Positions 25,103 through 31,730 of a stretch of 32,063 nt of DNA are shown piece by piece. The DNA lies in the IMG/VR virus record IMGVR_UViG_3300011999_000020, positions 8,587 to 40,649 of that record; one strand, written 5' to 3'. The position numbers and the translations under genes are program-made. Numbering within the stretch: position 1 is the stretch's first letter; every line of letters starts with the position of its first letter. The notes beneath the pieces were generated by a model. It saw nothing but the letters and a program-made list of their open reading frames with translations. It was not told where the DNA came from and made no database searches. Origin of the DNA: a virus.

Positions 25103-26402
25103 GTGTCGTTTTGAGCCAATTTTCAGGCTGTCCGTTTTTAATAATTGACTCGATTCCGGTGTAGTCGACCCATCGTTGGACGACCACATCTACAAACTTA
25201 GGATCAAGCTCAATGCCTGCACATGCTCGGCTTGTCTTATGGCAGGCGATGAGAGTGCTTCCGCTTCCAAGAAACGGATCGACAATTAAGTCATCGACCT
25301 TTGAGCTATTGAAGAGTGCGTATGTTATGAGCTCCACAGGTTTTTGCGTTGGATGTTTGTACTCGCTTACCCGATCGCGCTTCATCGACCATATCGTCAG
25401 CTTTCCTTCTGTCTCTAGCTTGCGCTGTCGCTTTGCCCAGTTGAGGATCTTCTGGTCGCTATCATGGAAGTTTAGGATGGTGTGATTTCTTCGATCACCA
25501 TAGAAGACTGCTTTCACTCCCTCCTTTGAAACGTAAAAGAACGGCTCATGCTTCCATCGGTAATCTCCCCACCCCATTGATGCTGTTGGTTTATTCCATA
25601 TGAGTTGGTTATGGACCGACATTCCCTGCTTCTTCAGAGCTGACTCAAACTGTGACTGCGTTGAAGTTGAGTGAAAGACGTACCATCCTGCACCGCCCTT
25701 TGCGACTTCAGCTATCCGAGCGAACACAGCTTCAAGAAATGTATCGAACGCCACATCTGCCATGTTGTCGTTGAGAATCTTCTGGCTTGTATTTTCGCCA
25801 CGTCCTGAATAATTTACGTTGTACGGAGGATCAGTAAAAACACAATCAGCTTTTCTGCCAAGCATGATTTTTTTCCACGATTCATCTTCGATTGAATCTC
25901 CACATGCAATCGTGTGCGGACCGAGCTGATACACATCACCTATTTTGCTTTTAGGCTCTACGGGAGTTTCCGGCACAACATCATCATTCTCATCGTCTTC
26001 AACAAGCAGGTCTTTGGTAAATCCGGTGATCGTTATGTCGAAGCCTGCAATCTGCAATACTTTTAAATCAGTAATTACGAGCCCCATGATCCAGTCGCTC
26101 TCGTTGAGTTTGTTGTCTGCCAATCTGTAGGCAGTCTCTTGTGCTTCAGTGAGTGGAGTTGTCTCAGGACCGCCAAATATGGTTTTTCCTATGTCATCCA
26201 TAATCCATATCGGCTTCAACTCCTCTTTGTATTTTTCCCATGTCGCAAATCTTCCGTGGCCGACGACGATCACACCTTGCTGATTTACGATTACTGGCTG
26301 TCGCCATCCGACTTCTTTAACAATGGCGGCGAGCTTAGTGAGCTGTTCTACAGGATGCTCTTTGGCATTATTCTTGTATGGTTTTATGTCAGTGATTTGC
26401 AT
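25095..26402 (-). CDS. ParB-domain DNA methyltransferase (N6A or N4C), orphan
   Basis: In this 435-aa protein residues 1-110 form a ParB/Srx-type nuclease-fold domain (IKPYKNNAKEHPVEQLTKLAAIVKEVGWRQPVIV, then VGHGRF at 47-52). The methyltransferase follows, with DPPY at 191-194 and FLGSGST at 377-383, the beta-class order. Such fusions are common in phages, where they methylate phage DNA to resist host restriction. No restriction partner is nearby in the phage genes. The amino group modified (N6-adenine or N4-cytosine) cannot be told from the motif alone. It lies 4 bases after the 137-aa gene and overlaps terS by 8 bases. Confidence 0.9.
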   Translation of the reverse strand: MQITDIKPYKNNAKEHPVEQLTKLAAIVKEVGWRQPVIVNQQGVIVVGHGRFATWEKYKEELKPIWIMDDIGKTIFGGPETTPLTEAQETAYRLADNKLNESDWIMGLVITDLKVLQIAGFDITITGFTKDLLVEDDENDDVVPETPVEPKSKIGDVYQLGPHTIACGDSIEDESWKKIMLGRKADCVFTDPPYNVNYSGRGENTSQKILNDNMADVAFDTFLEAVFARIAEVAKGGAGWYVFHSTSTQSQFESALKKQGMSVHNQLIWNKPTASMGWGDYRWKHEPFFYVSKEGVKAVFYGDRRNHTILNFHDSDQKILNWAKRQRKLETEGKLTIWSMKRDRVSEYKHPTQKPVELITYALFNSSKVDDLIVDPFLGSGSTLIACHKTSRACAGIELDPKFVDVVVQRWVDYTGIESIIKNGQPENWLKTTHE

Positions 26403-26406
26403 ATAT

Positions 26407-26820
26407 TTATATTTTCTCCATCCAACTGATCATGCTTGACTCGTTGCATGCTCCGACCTTTCCGTTATCGTCGATGTACTCATACGCAGGCTTTCCAGTC
26501 TTTTGTGCGAGTATTCCAATAACAAGCCTTTCCTCGCCTTTACGATTTCTGCATATCGTGCCGAACGTATAGGTCATGCGTTGATCTACATTTCTTTTTT
26601 CCCAGTGATGGCGAAGGGCTGCGAAGAATTCTCCTTGAACAGTTTCAAGGAAAGCGATTATTACTTCTCTGTTTTCTGTTTTGAAAATTGGCAGGAGACT
26701 ATGTGCGCCAATGATCCACGCTCCGACAAAGTCAGGACGTGCTGAAAGAAACCGAGCCGACAGACTCAACGGATTGGCTTCTTGTTTTTTGATGTTCTTT
26801 TTATCTTTAGTCATGTTCAT
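26407..26820 (-). CDS. Hypothetical phage protein
   Basis: This 137-aa protein is not recognised. It has a basic N-terminus (MTKDKKNIKKQE) and a hydrophobic-aromatic core (FVGAWIIGAHSLLPIF, then VQGEFFAALRHHWEKR). Its C-terminal beta part contains TYTFGTICRNRKGEERLVIGILAQKTG. Its ATG overlaps the stop of the upstream gene by 4 bases, and the next gene starts 4 bases after its stop, so it is part of the methyltransferase transcript. No motif indicates an enzyme. Confidence 0.7.
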   Translation of the reverse strand: MNMTKDKKNIKKQEANPLSLSARFLSARPDFVGAWIIGAHSLLPIFKTENREVIIAFLETVQGEFFAALRHHWEKRNVDQRMTYTFGTICRNRKGEERLVIGILAQKTGKPAYEYIDDNGKVGACNESSMISWMEKI

Positions 26821-27239
26821 TGAATTTGTTGGTGATTAATGGAATCTGATTCGAGGATTTTTCCGCAAAAACTGCATCTCTTTATCCATCGAATGTGCTG
26901 ACAATTTTTATGCCGTTGTTGCTCTGCCAAGTTGCGGATATATTCGTATGAACCCTCCTCTAACTTTTTCTTTTTCTGTTTCGTGTCTCTGTAAGTGATG
27001 TGGAGGTATCTGGTTCTCTTGGCTTTGCTATAGACCTTGGCGACCTTGGCTGGTAAAACAGTTTGGACTTTTACTTTTCTCACCCATCCCTTTGATCTAA
27101 CGTGGTAGTGAATCGTGCTGTGGTATATCTGATAAAACACCGATATCCATTTAATTTTCCACCCGTAATCCTCAAAAGATTTACGGATCTCTTTCAGCTT
27201 TTGAGGTGATAATTTGTAGCATCGATGTTTTGCTTTCAT
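26817..27239 (-). CDS. HTH-like DNA-binding protein with a C-terminal Cys pair
   Basis: This 140-aa, very basic protein starts at ATG 27239, whose ATGA overlaps the methyltransferase stop. A longer frame to 27296 would add a Cys-rich stretch but would run over the conserved end of the methyltransferase. A helix-turn-helix-like segment (WISVFYQIYHSTIHYHVRS, about 32-50) precedes a Lys-rich middle (KVQTVLPAKVAKVYSKAKRTR). The C-terminus has KRCSFCGKIL, one CxxC that could be half a zinc site. A small transcription regulator is the best guess. Confidence 0.6.
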   Translation of the reverse strand: MKAKHRCYKLSPQKLKEIRKSFEDYGWKIKWISVFYQIYHSTIHYHVRSKGWVRKVKVQTVLPAKVAKVYSKAKRTRYLHITYRDTKQKKKKLEEGSYEYIRNLAEQQRHKNCQHIRWIKRCSFCGKILESDSINHQQIQ

Positions 27240-28321
27240 AGGATTTTTTGGACAATCGCCTGGACCGTATTTACAGTCACAGCATTGCCGAGACACTTGT
27301 ATCTTTGCGTGTCGCTTATACCCTCAGTCCATCCGTCGGGAAATCCTTGGAGTCGTTCGCATTCTGTTGGTGTGAGTCTGCGGATCTTTACTTTTTTGGA
27401 CCAGACTATAGGTGTCTGCCCTCCACCCATTCCTGCGGCTTGGGTTAGTGTTGGAGAGATTCCATCCTTTCTAGGTTTCTGATGTGCTTGCAGTCCACCT
27501 ACTGCATAGAGTCCTGTCTTCGCCCCGAGTCCGCCAGCTTGGCTTGCGATCGTGGTTGAGATGCCTTTTGGATCGTAAACACGATTCCCTTGGCTTCCGC
27601 CTATGATTTGACGTGGCGATCTTTTACCAACATAAGTTCCGTTCGAGTCTGCGGTAACACGTGTCGTGATGGTTGGTAGGACAATATCCTCGCTGTTGTT
27701 TTCGGTGAAAGGAAATACTTTCGGTCGGGCTGTGCCTCTAAGATGTCCAACAATGAACACACGCTCCCGATTCTGAGGGACTCCGAAATTCTTAGAGTTA
27801 AGCACCTGCCACTGAACGTCGTACCCCAGTTTAGTAAGCGTGGCGATGATGATCTTGAAAGTACTACCATTGTCATGAGATAGCAGTCCTTTGACGTTTT
27901 CCAAAAGGAATAGTCTGGGCTTTTTACTTCGGAGAATGCGTGCAATGTCAAAAAACAGCGTTCCTCGTGTATCTTTAAAGCCTTTCCTTTTTCCAGCAAT
28001 CGAGAAAGCTTGGCACGGAAATCCTCCGACCAATAGATCGAAGTCGGGTAGCTTACTTGGTTTGATTTTGGTGATGTCGTCATAATTTTTATGTTCTGGG
28101 AAGTGTTTTTGATATATCTCAACGGCGTATTTGTCGATCTCCGAGTAACCAGTACAAGTGAATCCGTTAGCACTGAGGTTATTGAGTTCGCTAGGTTGTC
28201 TTTTCTTATTTCCAATTCCTTGCATCCCCTGTCTCTTGTTCTTAGTGCGCATGATTTCATAAGCCTGTTTTAGTGCTAGCTCGAATCCGCCAATGCCGGA
28301 GAATAAGCTGAAGTACTTCAT
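27236..28321 (-). CDS. dcm: C5-cytosine DNA methyltransferase
   Basis: This 361-aa complete Dcm-family enzyme has motif I FSLFSGIGGFELAL (4-17), motif IV GGFPCQAFS with catalytic C103, motif VI ENVKG (141-145), and motif VIII QNRERVFIVG (183-192). Its target domain (about 200-320) contains two similar Gly-rich units (GISTTIASQAGGLGAKTG and GISPTLTQAAGMGGGQ). The final motifs are RLTPTECERLQGFP and LGNAVTV. Residues about 22-53 between motifs I and II are an extra basic insert. With no endonuclease beside it, it probably protects phage DNA from restriction. It overlaps its neighbours by 1 and 3-4 bases. Confidence 0.94.
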   Translation of the reverse strand: MKYFSLFSGIGGFELALKQAYEIMRTKNKRQGMQGIGNKKRQPSELNNLSANGFTCTGYSEIDKYAVEIYQKHFPEHKNYDDITKIKPSKLPDFDLLVGGFPCQAFSIAGKRKGFKDTRGTLFFDIARILRSKKPRLFLLENVKGLLSHDNGSTFKIIIATLTKLGYDVQWQVLNSKNFGVPQNRERVFIVGHLRGTARPKVFPFTENNSEDIVLPTITTRVTADSNGTYVGKRSPRQIIGGSQGNRVYDPKGISTTIASQAGGLGAKTGLYAVGGLQAHQKPRKDGISPTLTQAAGMGGGQTPIVWSKKVKIRRLTPTECERLQGFPDGWTEGISDTQRYKCLGNAVTVNTVQAIVQKIL

Positions 28322-28737
28322 TACACATTAAGAGTGATGCTCACTTCGACTCGACCTTTTGAATCTGTCGCATGATCAGACTCGAAGCTCCCATCAAGGA
28401 ACTTGTCATTTTCAAAGAGAGCATCTGCTATTCCTTTGAAAATATTGTCAGGATCTGCGTGCAGACCATTCATCCAGAAAATCTTTAAATCCATACGAGC
28501 CTTTTCTGAAGCTTTAGTAGTGAATGGCTGTAGGTCAGTGAGAAGCCTTTTACCGTCGTACATGACATATGCAGGATATTCAGCGAAGAACGATTTACGA
28601 ACATAGCTTTTCCAAGCCGCATATTTTCTTGCTGCTGGAAGCCAGAGCGCTCGGCCAACAACTCGGACACATGGAAGCGGATTGCCATGCCAGTCATCTG
28701 GGTTTCCTTTTATAACGAATGTGATTACTTTTTTCAT
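28321..28737 (-). CDS. rusA: RusA-family Holliday junction resolvase
   Basis: The RusA core HADPDNIFKGIADALFEND of this 138-aa protein (about 93-111) carries the metal-binding D95 and D97 and K101, with D115 in KFLDG completing the expected acidic set. RusA is a small dimeric nuclease that resolves Holliday junctions made during phage recombination or replication, and can clear branches before packaging. It shares one base with the start of the methyltransferase gene and follows the replication gene by 4 bases, so it belongs to the replication module. Confidence 0.9.
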   Translation of the reverse strand: MKKVITFVIKGNPDDWHGNPLPCVRVVGRALWLPAARKYAAWKSYVRKSFFAEYPAYVMYDGKRLLTDLQPFTTKASEKARMDLKIFWMNGLHADPDNIFKGIADALFENDKFLDGSFESDHATDSKGRVEVSITLNV

Positions 28738-28741
28738 GAGA

Positions 28742-29623
28742 TTATTTGTTAACTGATAAGTTGATGCAAAATTGTTTTTTCAAGGCATCAATGCGTTTGA
28801 GCATCTCTCTGCTTTCTTCGGTTGGTGCGTGGTGGAATCTTTGTGAGAGCGAATCAAGGTCTTTCCAAAAACCTGAACCGTTGGTCATTTTGTCTACAAG
28901 TCCGTTGATGACTGTGGAAGACAAAAAAGTGCTTATGCTTGGTGATAGGTTTCTGAATTGGATTGATCCAAGGAAATAGAGGATGAGTTTTTCAAAGTCG
29001 CTTTCGCTTAGAATGTTTAGATCGATCACCCTTTTGAGGTTCTTTGCATCCGCTTTTGTGATCACGATCCTTAGCCCCCTTGTCTGGCGTGCTGTGTTAT
29101 GAAAATACTCGACGAGTTTTGAATGGAGACTCCTTACTTTTTTGAATGCAGTCTCTGACTGCGATTTACTTTGTTTCTCTTTGTTTCCTATGTTTTGTGT
29201 GTTCACCTGCTGAACTGGTTTCGGTATAGTAGCTGAACTACTTTTGGTATGATTCGCATACTGGTTCACTAGCTGAACTACTTTATCCACATCCATTTGA
29301 AGGTGAATTTGGTAGTAGTTTCCTTTCGAGGTTTCTCTCACTGCGATCACTTCAGCAAGGGCTAGATTCCTGAGACCTTTTGCCACAGATGCCCTTGCCA
29401 AGCCACAGCCGTAATCGAGAACCTTGCCGGACCGATCCTTTATTCCATCGATGAATTGAGAGAAACTGATACGATCCTCTCCTTTATGAAATCCGAATGT
29501 TCGTCGGCAGATATACAAAAGACACCGCCCTTCAGCTTCGGGCAGTCTGGGAATTACGAGGTCGAGAATCACGTTCGGGACCTGCGTGCTATTGGGAATT
29601 AGGTTTAATTTGTTTTCATCCAT
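28742..29623 (-). CDS. Replication initiation protein, winged-helix (O-like)
   Basis: This 293-aa protein starts at ATG 29623 (MDENKLN), preferred to 29647 because the upstream eight residues would put the start inside the hairpin at 29636-29674. Residues about 10-90 match the N-terminal winged-helix of phage replication proteins (VPNVILDLVIPRLPEAEGRCLLYICRRTFGF, then GCGLARASVAKGLRNL). A Ser/Gln/Lys-rich linker follows, then a helical C-terminal half that may bind a helicase or helicase loader. Such proteins bind the phage origin, which is often inside or next to the gene. The adjacent structured island could be that origin. Confidence 0.8.
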   Translation of the reverse strand: MDENKLNLIPNSTQVPNVILDLVIPRLPEAEGRCLLYICRRTFGFHKGEDRISFSQFIDGIKDRSGKVLDYGCGLARASVAKGLRNLALAEVIAVRETSKGNYYQIHLQMDVDKVVQLVNQYANHTKSSSATIPKPVQQVNTQNIGNKEKQSKSQSETAFKKVRSLHSKLVEYFHNTARQTRGLRIVITKADAKNLKRVIDLNILSESDFEKLILYFLGSIQFRNLSPSISTFLSSTVINGLVDKMTNGSGFWKDLDSLSQRFHHAPTEESREMLKRIDALKKQFCINLSVNK

Positions 29624-29628
29624 AAGTT

Positions 29629-29712
29629 TTATGAAGAGAGAAAGCATCGATAAGCCCTATCGATGTTTTCTCTCATTGGTTTGTAAGACTGGCGAGGATT
29701 TACACCTCGCAT
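29629..29712 (-). CDS. Possible 27-aa leader ORF before the replication gene
   Basis: A 27-codon frame (begins MRGVNPRQSYKPM, ends CFLSS) stops 5 bases before the replication-protein ATG. Its last third is encoded inside the strong hairpin at 29636-29674, so ribosomes translating it would melt the stem. It could act as a leader peptide coupling translation. It also overlaps the T-arm part of the tRNA-like sequence, and both cannot be primary functions. Only position supports it. Confidence 0.28.
   Translation of the reverse strand: MRGVNPRQSYKPMRENIDRAYRCFLSS
29636..29674. repeat. Long inverted repeat just upstream of the replication gene
   Basis: Arms of 17 bases enclose a 5-base loop (AGCCC on the plus strand): GAGAGAAAGCATCGATA pairs with TATCGATGTTTTCTCTC. 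All positions pair on the plus strand if one G-T wobble is allowed, while the minus strand has one A-C mismatch. It ends 12 bases before the replication ATG. It could be an operator, an attenuator, a terminator for plus-strand RNA or part of a replication origin. Confidence 0.8.
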
Positions 29713-29812
29713 GACAGCATTTATTTCTCGACCTGCGAGGTAGCTGTCTTACGTGTAGTCCGATGGACTTTCACGCGTGCCATAAGCGTCTACTTATTCC
29801 GCCACAGACTTA
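29684..29812 (-). ncRNA. tRNA-Leu-like structured RNA with oversized arms
   Basis: On the minus strand an 8-bp acceptor-like pairing (TAAGTCTG with CAGTCTTA, one T-T mismatch) closes a 129-base unit. It contains TGGCGGAATAAGTAGACGC, which matches 17 of 19 bases of the D-arm of bacterial tRNA-Leu, and a T-arm-like CGAGG-TGTAAAT-CCTCG. Between them a CTTATG/CGTAAG stem bears a 27-base loop and a GACAGC/GCTGTC arm has a long loop. A normal 7-base anticodon loop is not found, and the unit is about 40 bases longer than tRNA-Leu. It may be a decayed, intron-bearing or mimic tRNA. TGCGAGGT can also pair upstream with ACCTCGCA, giving an alternative fold. Confidence 0.38.
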
Positions 29813-29813
29813 C

Positions 29814-29884
29814 TCGGGGACTACGCCCCCGATTTCAGCCCTCGTGCCACTGCGACCAGGGCTGAATCAGTGGCTTAGTTTTTT
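29814..29884. ncRNA. Hairpin plus candidate H-type pseudoknot
   Basis: A TCGGGG/CCCCGA hairpin (29814-29832) is followed by two interleaved perfect stems: TTCAGCCCT (29834-29842) with AGGGCTGAA (29858-29866), and GCCACTG (29846-29852) with CAGTGGC (29868-29874). Their order (first 5', second 5', first 3', second 3') and 1-5 base linkers are those of a compact H-type pseudoknot. On the plus strand TTAGTTTTTTC follows, resembling a terminator. On the minus strand the element directly follows the stop codon of the ATPase gene. Confidence 0.55.
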
Positions 29885-31075
29885 CTACTTACCACTTTTT
29901 ACTGCAGCCTTGGCGGCGGACCGCTTTGGTTTGTCTTCAGTCTTTGAATCTCGAAGATCTTTCTCAAACTTCTGTGTAGAAGTGAGCTCAGGAGGAAGTT
30001 CGTTTTTTAATTCAGCGATCTTCTTTTGAGCAAATTCCTGAATGCGAGCGTATCCGTCCTCGAGGACATCTGGTCTCATCGCTTCGATAGCAGACCAACT
30101 TCGAGTTTGGAAGGCATACTCAAGTGCATCAGTTTTGTTTTTCTTTTCCTGTGCGCCAGTGCTTGGCCAGATCGATACGAGGTAACCCTCGATTTCTTCA
30201 AGCCATCGCTTTCTTTCGAGTACCCACTTACGCTTGTCTTCTTCTGTTTTGATTAACTCGCCGGCATCTCGCTCTACCGGACTAAATCGTGCAGAGACAG
30301 GGTCTTTGATGATTGCTTCAATTGCAGGTGCAAAGTCTTCATATGTCGGATTCTTGAAGACCTTTCCATCTAGGAGATTGCCTCGTCCTTTGAGGACAGT
30401 AGCTTGTCTCCATACCTCACGCTTCTTGCGTTCGATGAGTTCGTGTCGCTCCATGAGTACCAAGACATCGAATTCGTATGCGGCGTTTTTCTCGGCCTGC
30501 ATCTTTACTCCGGTCTTGGTAAATTCCTTGCGACCATCCTCATCTATTTCTTGCTCCATTCGATCCGACACACGACCAGTGGCGATAATGTGTAGTGGTG
30601 ATTGAACCATCGGGATCGAGAAGTATTTATTCCATTCAGACTTGATTGCCATCCAGTCTTGAATTTGGAATGTTTGACGATTAAGCTTGCGCTTGTACGC
30701 CTCTTGGAAATCCATCCAGATATGTGTGATGCTATCGAGCACCATAATGTCTGAATATCCTTCCGAGCAGAGCTTCATTGCTGTTACCAAATCAGCGAGT
30801 GAGTGTGTCTCACGCACCATCGCTTCGATTCCATTCTCTTTGAAGAGCGGGACCAAAAACTTTGATGCTTTCTCTGTATCGATAAGGACAATGGGCTTCT
30901 TACTGCCGATCTTCTTGTGAAGACCGATTGCTACTAATGCGGCGCTCCAACTTTTACCAGTTCCCGGTTCTCCTTCAAATGCCGCTTTGAAGTAGGGCTT
31001 GGTGTTGCCGATCGCTGTGAAGAAGTTTTCTTCTTTTGTTGCGACCGGAACTTGACTTCGTTCTAGTGTTTGCAT
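29885..31075 (-). CDS. RecA/Sak4-type P-loop ATPase
   Basis: This 396-aa protein has Walker A GEPGTGKS at 35-42, a conserved IDTEKA strand at 65-70, and Walker B DIMVLDSI at 109-116, an arrangement seen in phage AAA_24/Sak4-like RecA-fold ATPases. These assist single-strand annealing or replication on phage DNA. The second half is helical and charged, with a Lys/Ala-rich tail (KRSAAKAAVKSGK). Its place before the replication and RusA genes supports a recombination or replication role. It is preceded by a 75-base gap holding a plus-strand promoter-like unit, and its own promoter is not evident. Confidence 0.82.
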   Translation of the reverse strand: MQTLERSQVPVATKEENFFTAIGNTKPYFKAAFEGEPGTGKSWSAALVAIGLHKKIGSKKPIVLIDTEKASKFLVPLFKENGIEAMVRETHSLADLVTAMKLCSEGYSDIMVLDSITHIWMDFQEAYKRKLNRQTFQIQDWMAIKSEWNKYFSIPMVQSPLHIIATGRVSDRMEQEIDEDGRKEFTKTGVKMQAEKNAAYEFDVLVLMERHELIERKKREVWRQATVLKGRGNLLDGKVFKNPTYEDFAPAIEAIIKDPVSARFSPVERDAGELIKTEEDKRKWVLERKRWLEEIEGYLVSIWPSTGAQEKKNKTDALEYAFQTRSWSAIEAMRPDVLEDGYARIQEFAQKKIAELKNELPPELTSTQKFEKDLRDSKTEDKPKRSAAKAAVKSGK

Positions 31076-31084
31076 ATTTTTTGC

Positions 31085-31160
31085 TTGACCTGACGAAGTG
31101 ATTCTTGATACAATGTATCTGTCTTAAGGGATCTCCTCGTCGGAGGTCTTTTATTTTTTG
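31085..31160 (+). promoter_or_regulatory. Plus-strand promoter-terminator unit (possible tiny RNA)
   Basis: TTGACC (31085-31090), an 18-base spacer and TACAAT (31109-31114) form a good sigma-70-type promoter on the strand opposite to all nearby genes. About 15 bases after the predicted start comes a GATCTCC-TCGTC-GGAGGTC hairpin (31130-31148) followed by TTTTATTTTTTG, a Rho-independent terminator. The -10 lies in a palindrome GATACA-A-TGTATC (31107-31119), so a repressor could control it. The RNA would be only about 30-40 bases. Confidence 0.5.
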
Positions 31161-31447
31161 AATAATTTAGTAATCCTTTTGTCGGCTTCTGCCAGCATCG
31201 TTTTATTGATCTGGTTCATGATTTCGCTAAACAATCCGTCCCGGATAATGCCATGTGCCATTGTTATGGCTTTGTCATTTTCCGCATCAAGATTGGTCAA
31301 CTTTCCCATGATGTCGCAGGTGAATTCCGCTACTTCGTCGAGCATATGAGGTAAGATCTGTTCGTCGACAATTGCCGGCGCTTTATCCCTCACTAACTTC
31401 AATGCTTCTCGAGCCAGCGTTCTCATCTTGGTTTGTGATGGTGTCAT
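31151..31447 (-). CDS. Hypothetical small helical phage protein
   Basis: This 98-aa, almost wholly helical protein has alternating acidic and hydrophobic residues (LPHMLDEVAEFTCDIMGKLTNLDAEN) and a basic end (DKRITKLFKK). It is not recognised. Its start region overlaps the upstream 100-aa gene by 65 bases, and a second ATG at 31426 (MRTLAREAL) would reduce the overlap to 44. It is the last of the small early genes before the ATPase. Confidence 0.6.
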   Translation of the reverse strand: MTPSQTKMRTLAREALKLVRDKAPAIVDEQILPHMLDEVAEFTCDIMGKLTNLDAENDKAITMAHGIIRDGLFSEIMNQINKTMLAEADKRITKLFKK

Positions 31448-31685
31448 GTGCTGATTCTTTGATTCGTTGCTGTCGGATCCGTTCTCTCTCCTTGAGTCTT
31501 TTTTGTCTTTCGCGGCTCAAGGTGATATTTTTCCGCAGTCGAATCTCCTTAGGCTGATAATCAATATCGACTAGATCGCCTATGATTAATCGATACTTTT
31601 CTGTGAGCCATTTCCCTTCGAGGATTAAGGCTGGTATGCCGTATCTTCGATAGGTCACAACTCGTGTTGGTCTGAGGTTTTTCAT
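31383..31685 (-). CDS. SymE/AbrB-like swapped-hairpin domain protein
   Basis: Residues about 17-52 of this 100-aa protein (GIPALILEGKWLTEKYRLIIGDLVDIDYQPKEIRLRKN) follow the SymE-type pattern P-x-L-x-L-x-GKWL...G-D-x-V-x-V, an AbrB-related fold that binds nucleic acid. The rest is a long Arg/Glu/Lys helix (SRERQKRLKERERIRQQRIKES) and an acidic tail. SymE-like proteins act as toxins or as nucleic-acid-binding regulators, and small versions are frequent in phages. No antisense antitoxin RNA is evident beside it. A regulatory role in early phage expression is plausible. Confidence 0.62.
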   Translation of the reverse strand: MKNLRPTRVVTYRRYGIPALILEGKWLTEKYRLIIGDLVDIDYQPKEIRLRKNITLSRERQKRLKERERIRQQRIKESAHDTITNQDENAGSRSIEVSEG

Positions 31686-31730
31686 CTTGGTAGTTCGTGT
31701 GGTTGCTCTCTCGGAAAAGCAATTTGTTCA

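Noticed and set aside
25103-25189. Longer small-terminase frame starting at 25189
   Set aside because: It would overlap the methyltransferase by almost 100 bases and adds no family-like sequence. The ATG at 25102 overlaps by only 8.
27240-27296. Longer form of the HTH-like gene with a Cys-rich zinc-type N-terminus
   Set aside because: The segment lies antiphase over the conserved final motif of the cytosine methyltransferase, and the ATGA-coupled start at 27239 is typical of this operon.
29624-29647. Longer replication-protein start at 29647
   Set aside because: That start falls inside the 17-bp-arm hairpin, and the extra eight residues are not part of the winged-helix domain.
29721-29783. 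20-codon basic ORF inside the tRNA-like unit
   Set aside because: It begins with ATG and stops before another ATG, but it lies wholly within the paired arms and has no similarity, spacing or start signal to support it.
29684-29884. tmRNA (tRNA-like part plus pseudoknot plus a reading frame starting with GCA)
   Set aside because: The pseudoknot lies 5' of the tRNA-like part, the acceptor lacks the usual tmRNA Ala features, and the short frame does not end in an ALAA-type tag.
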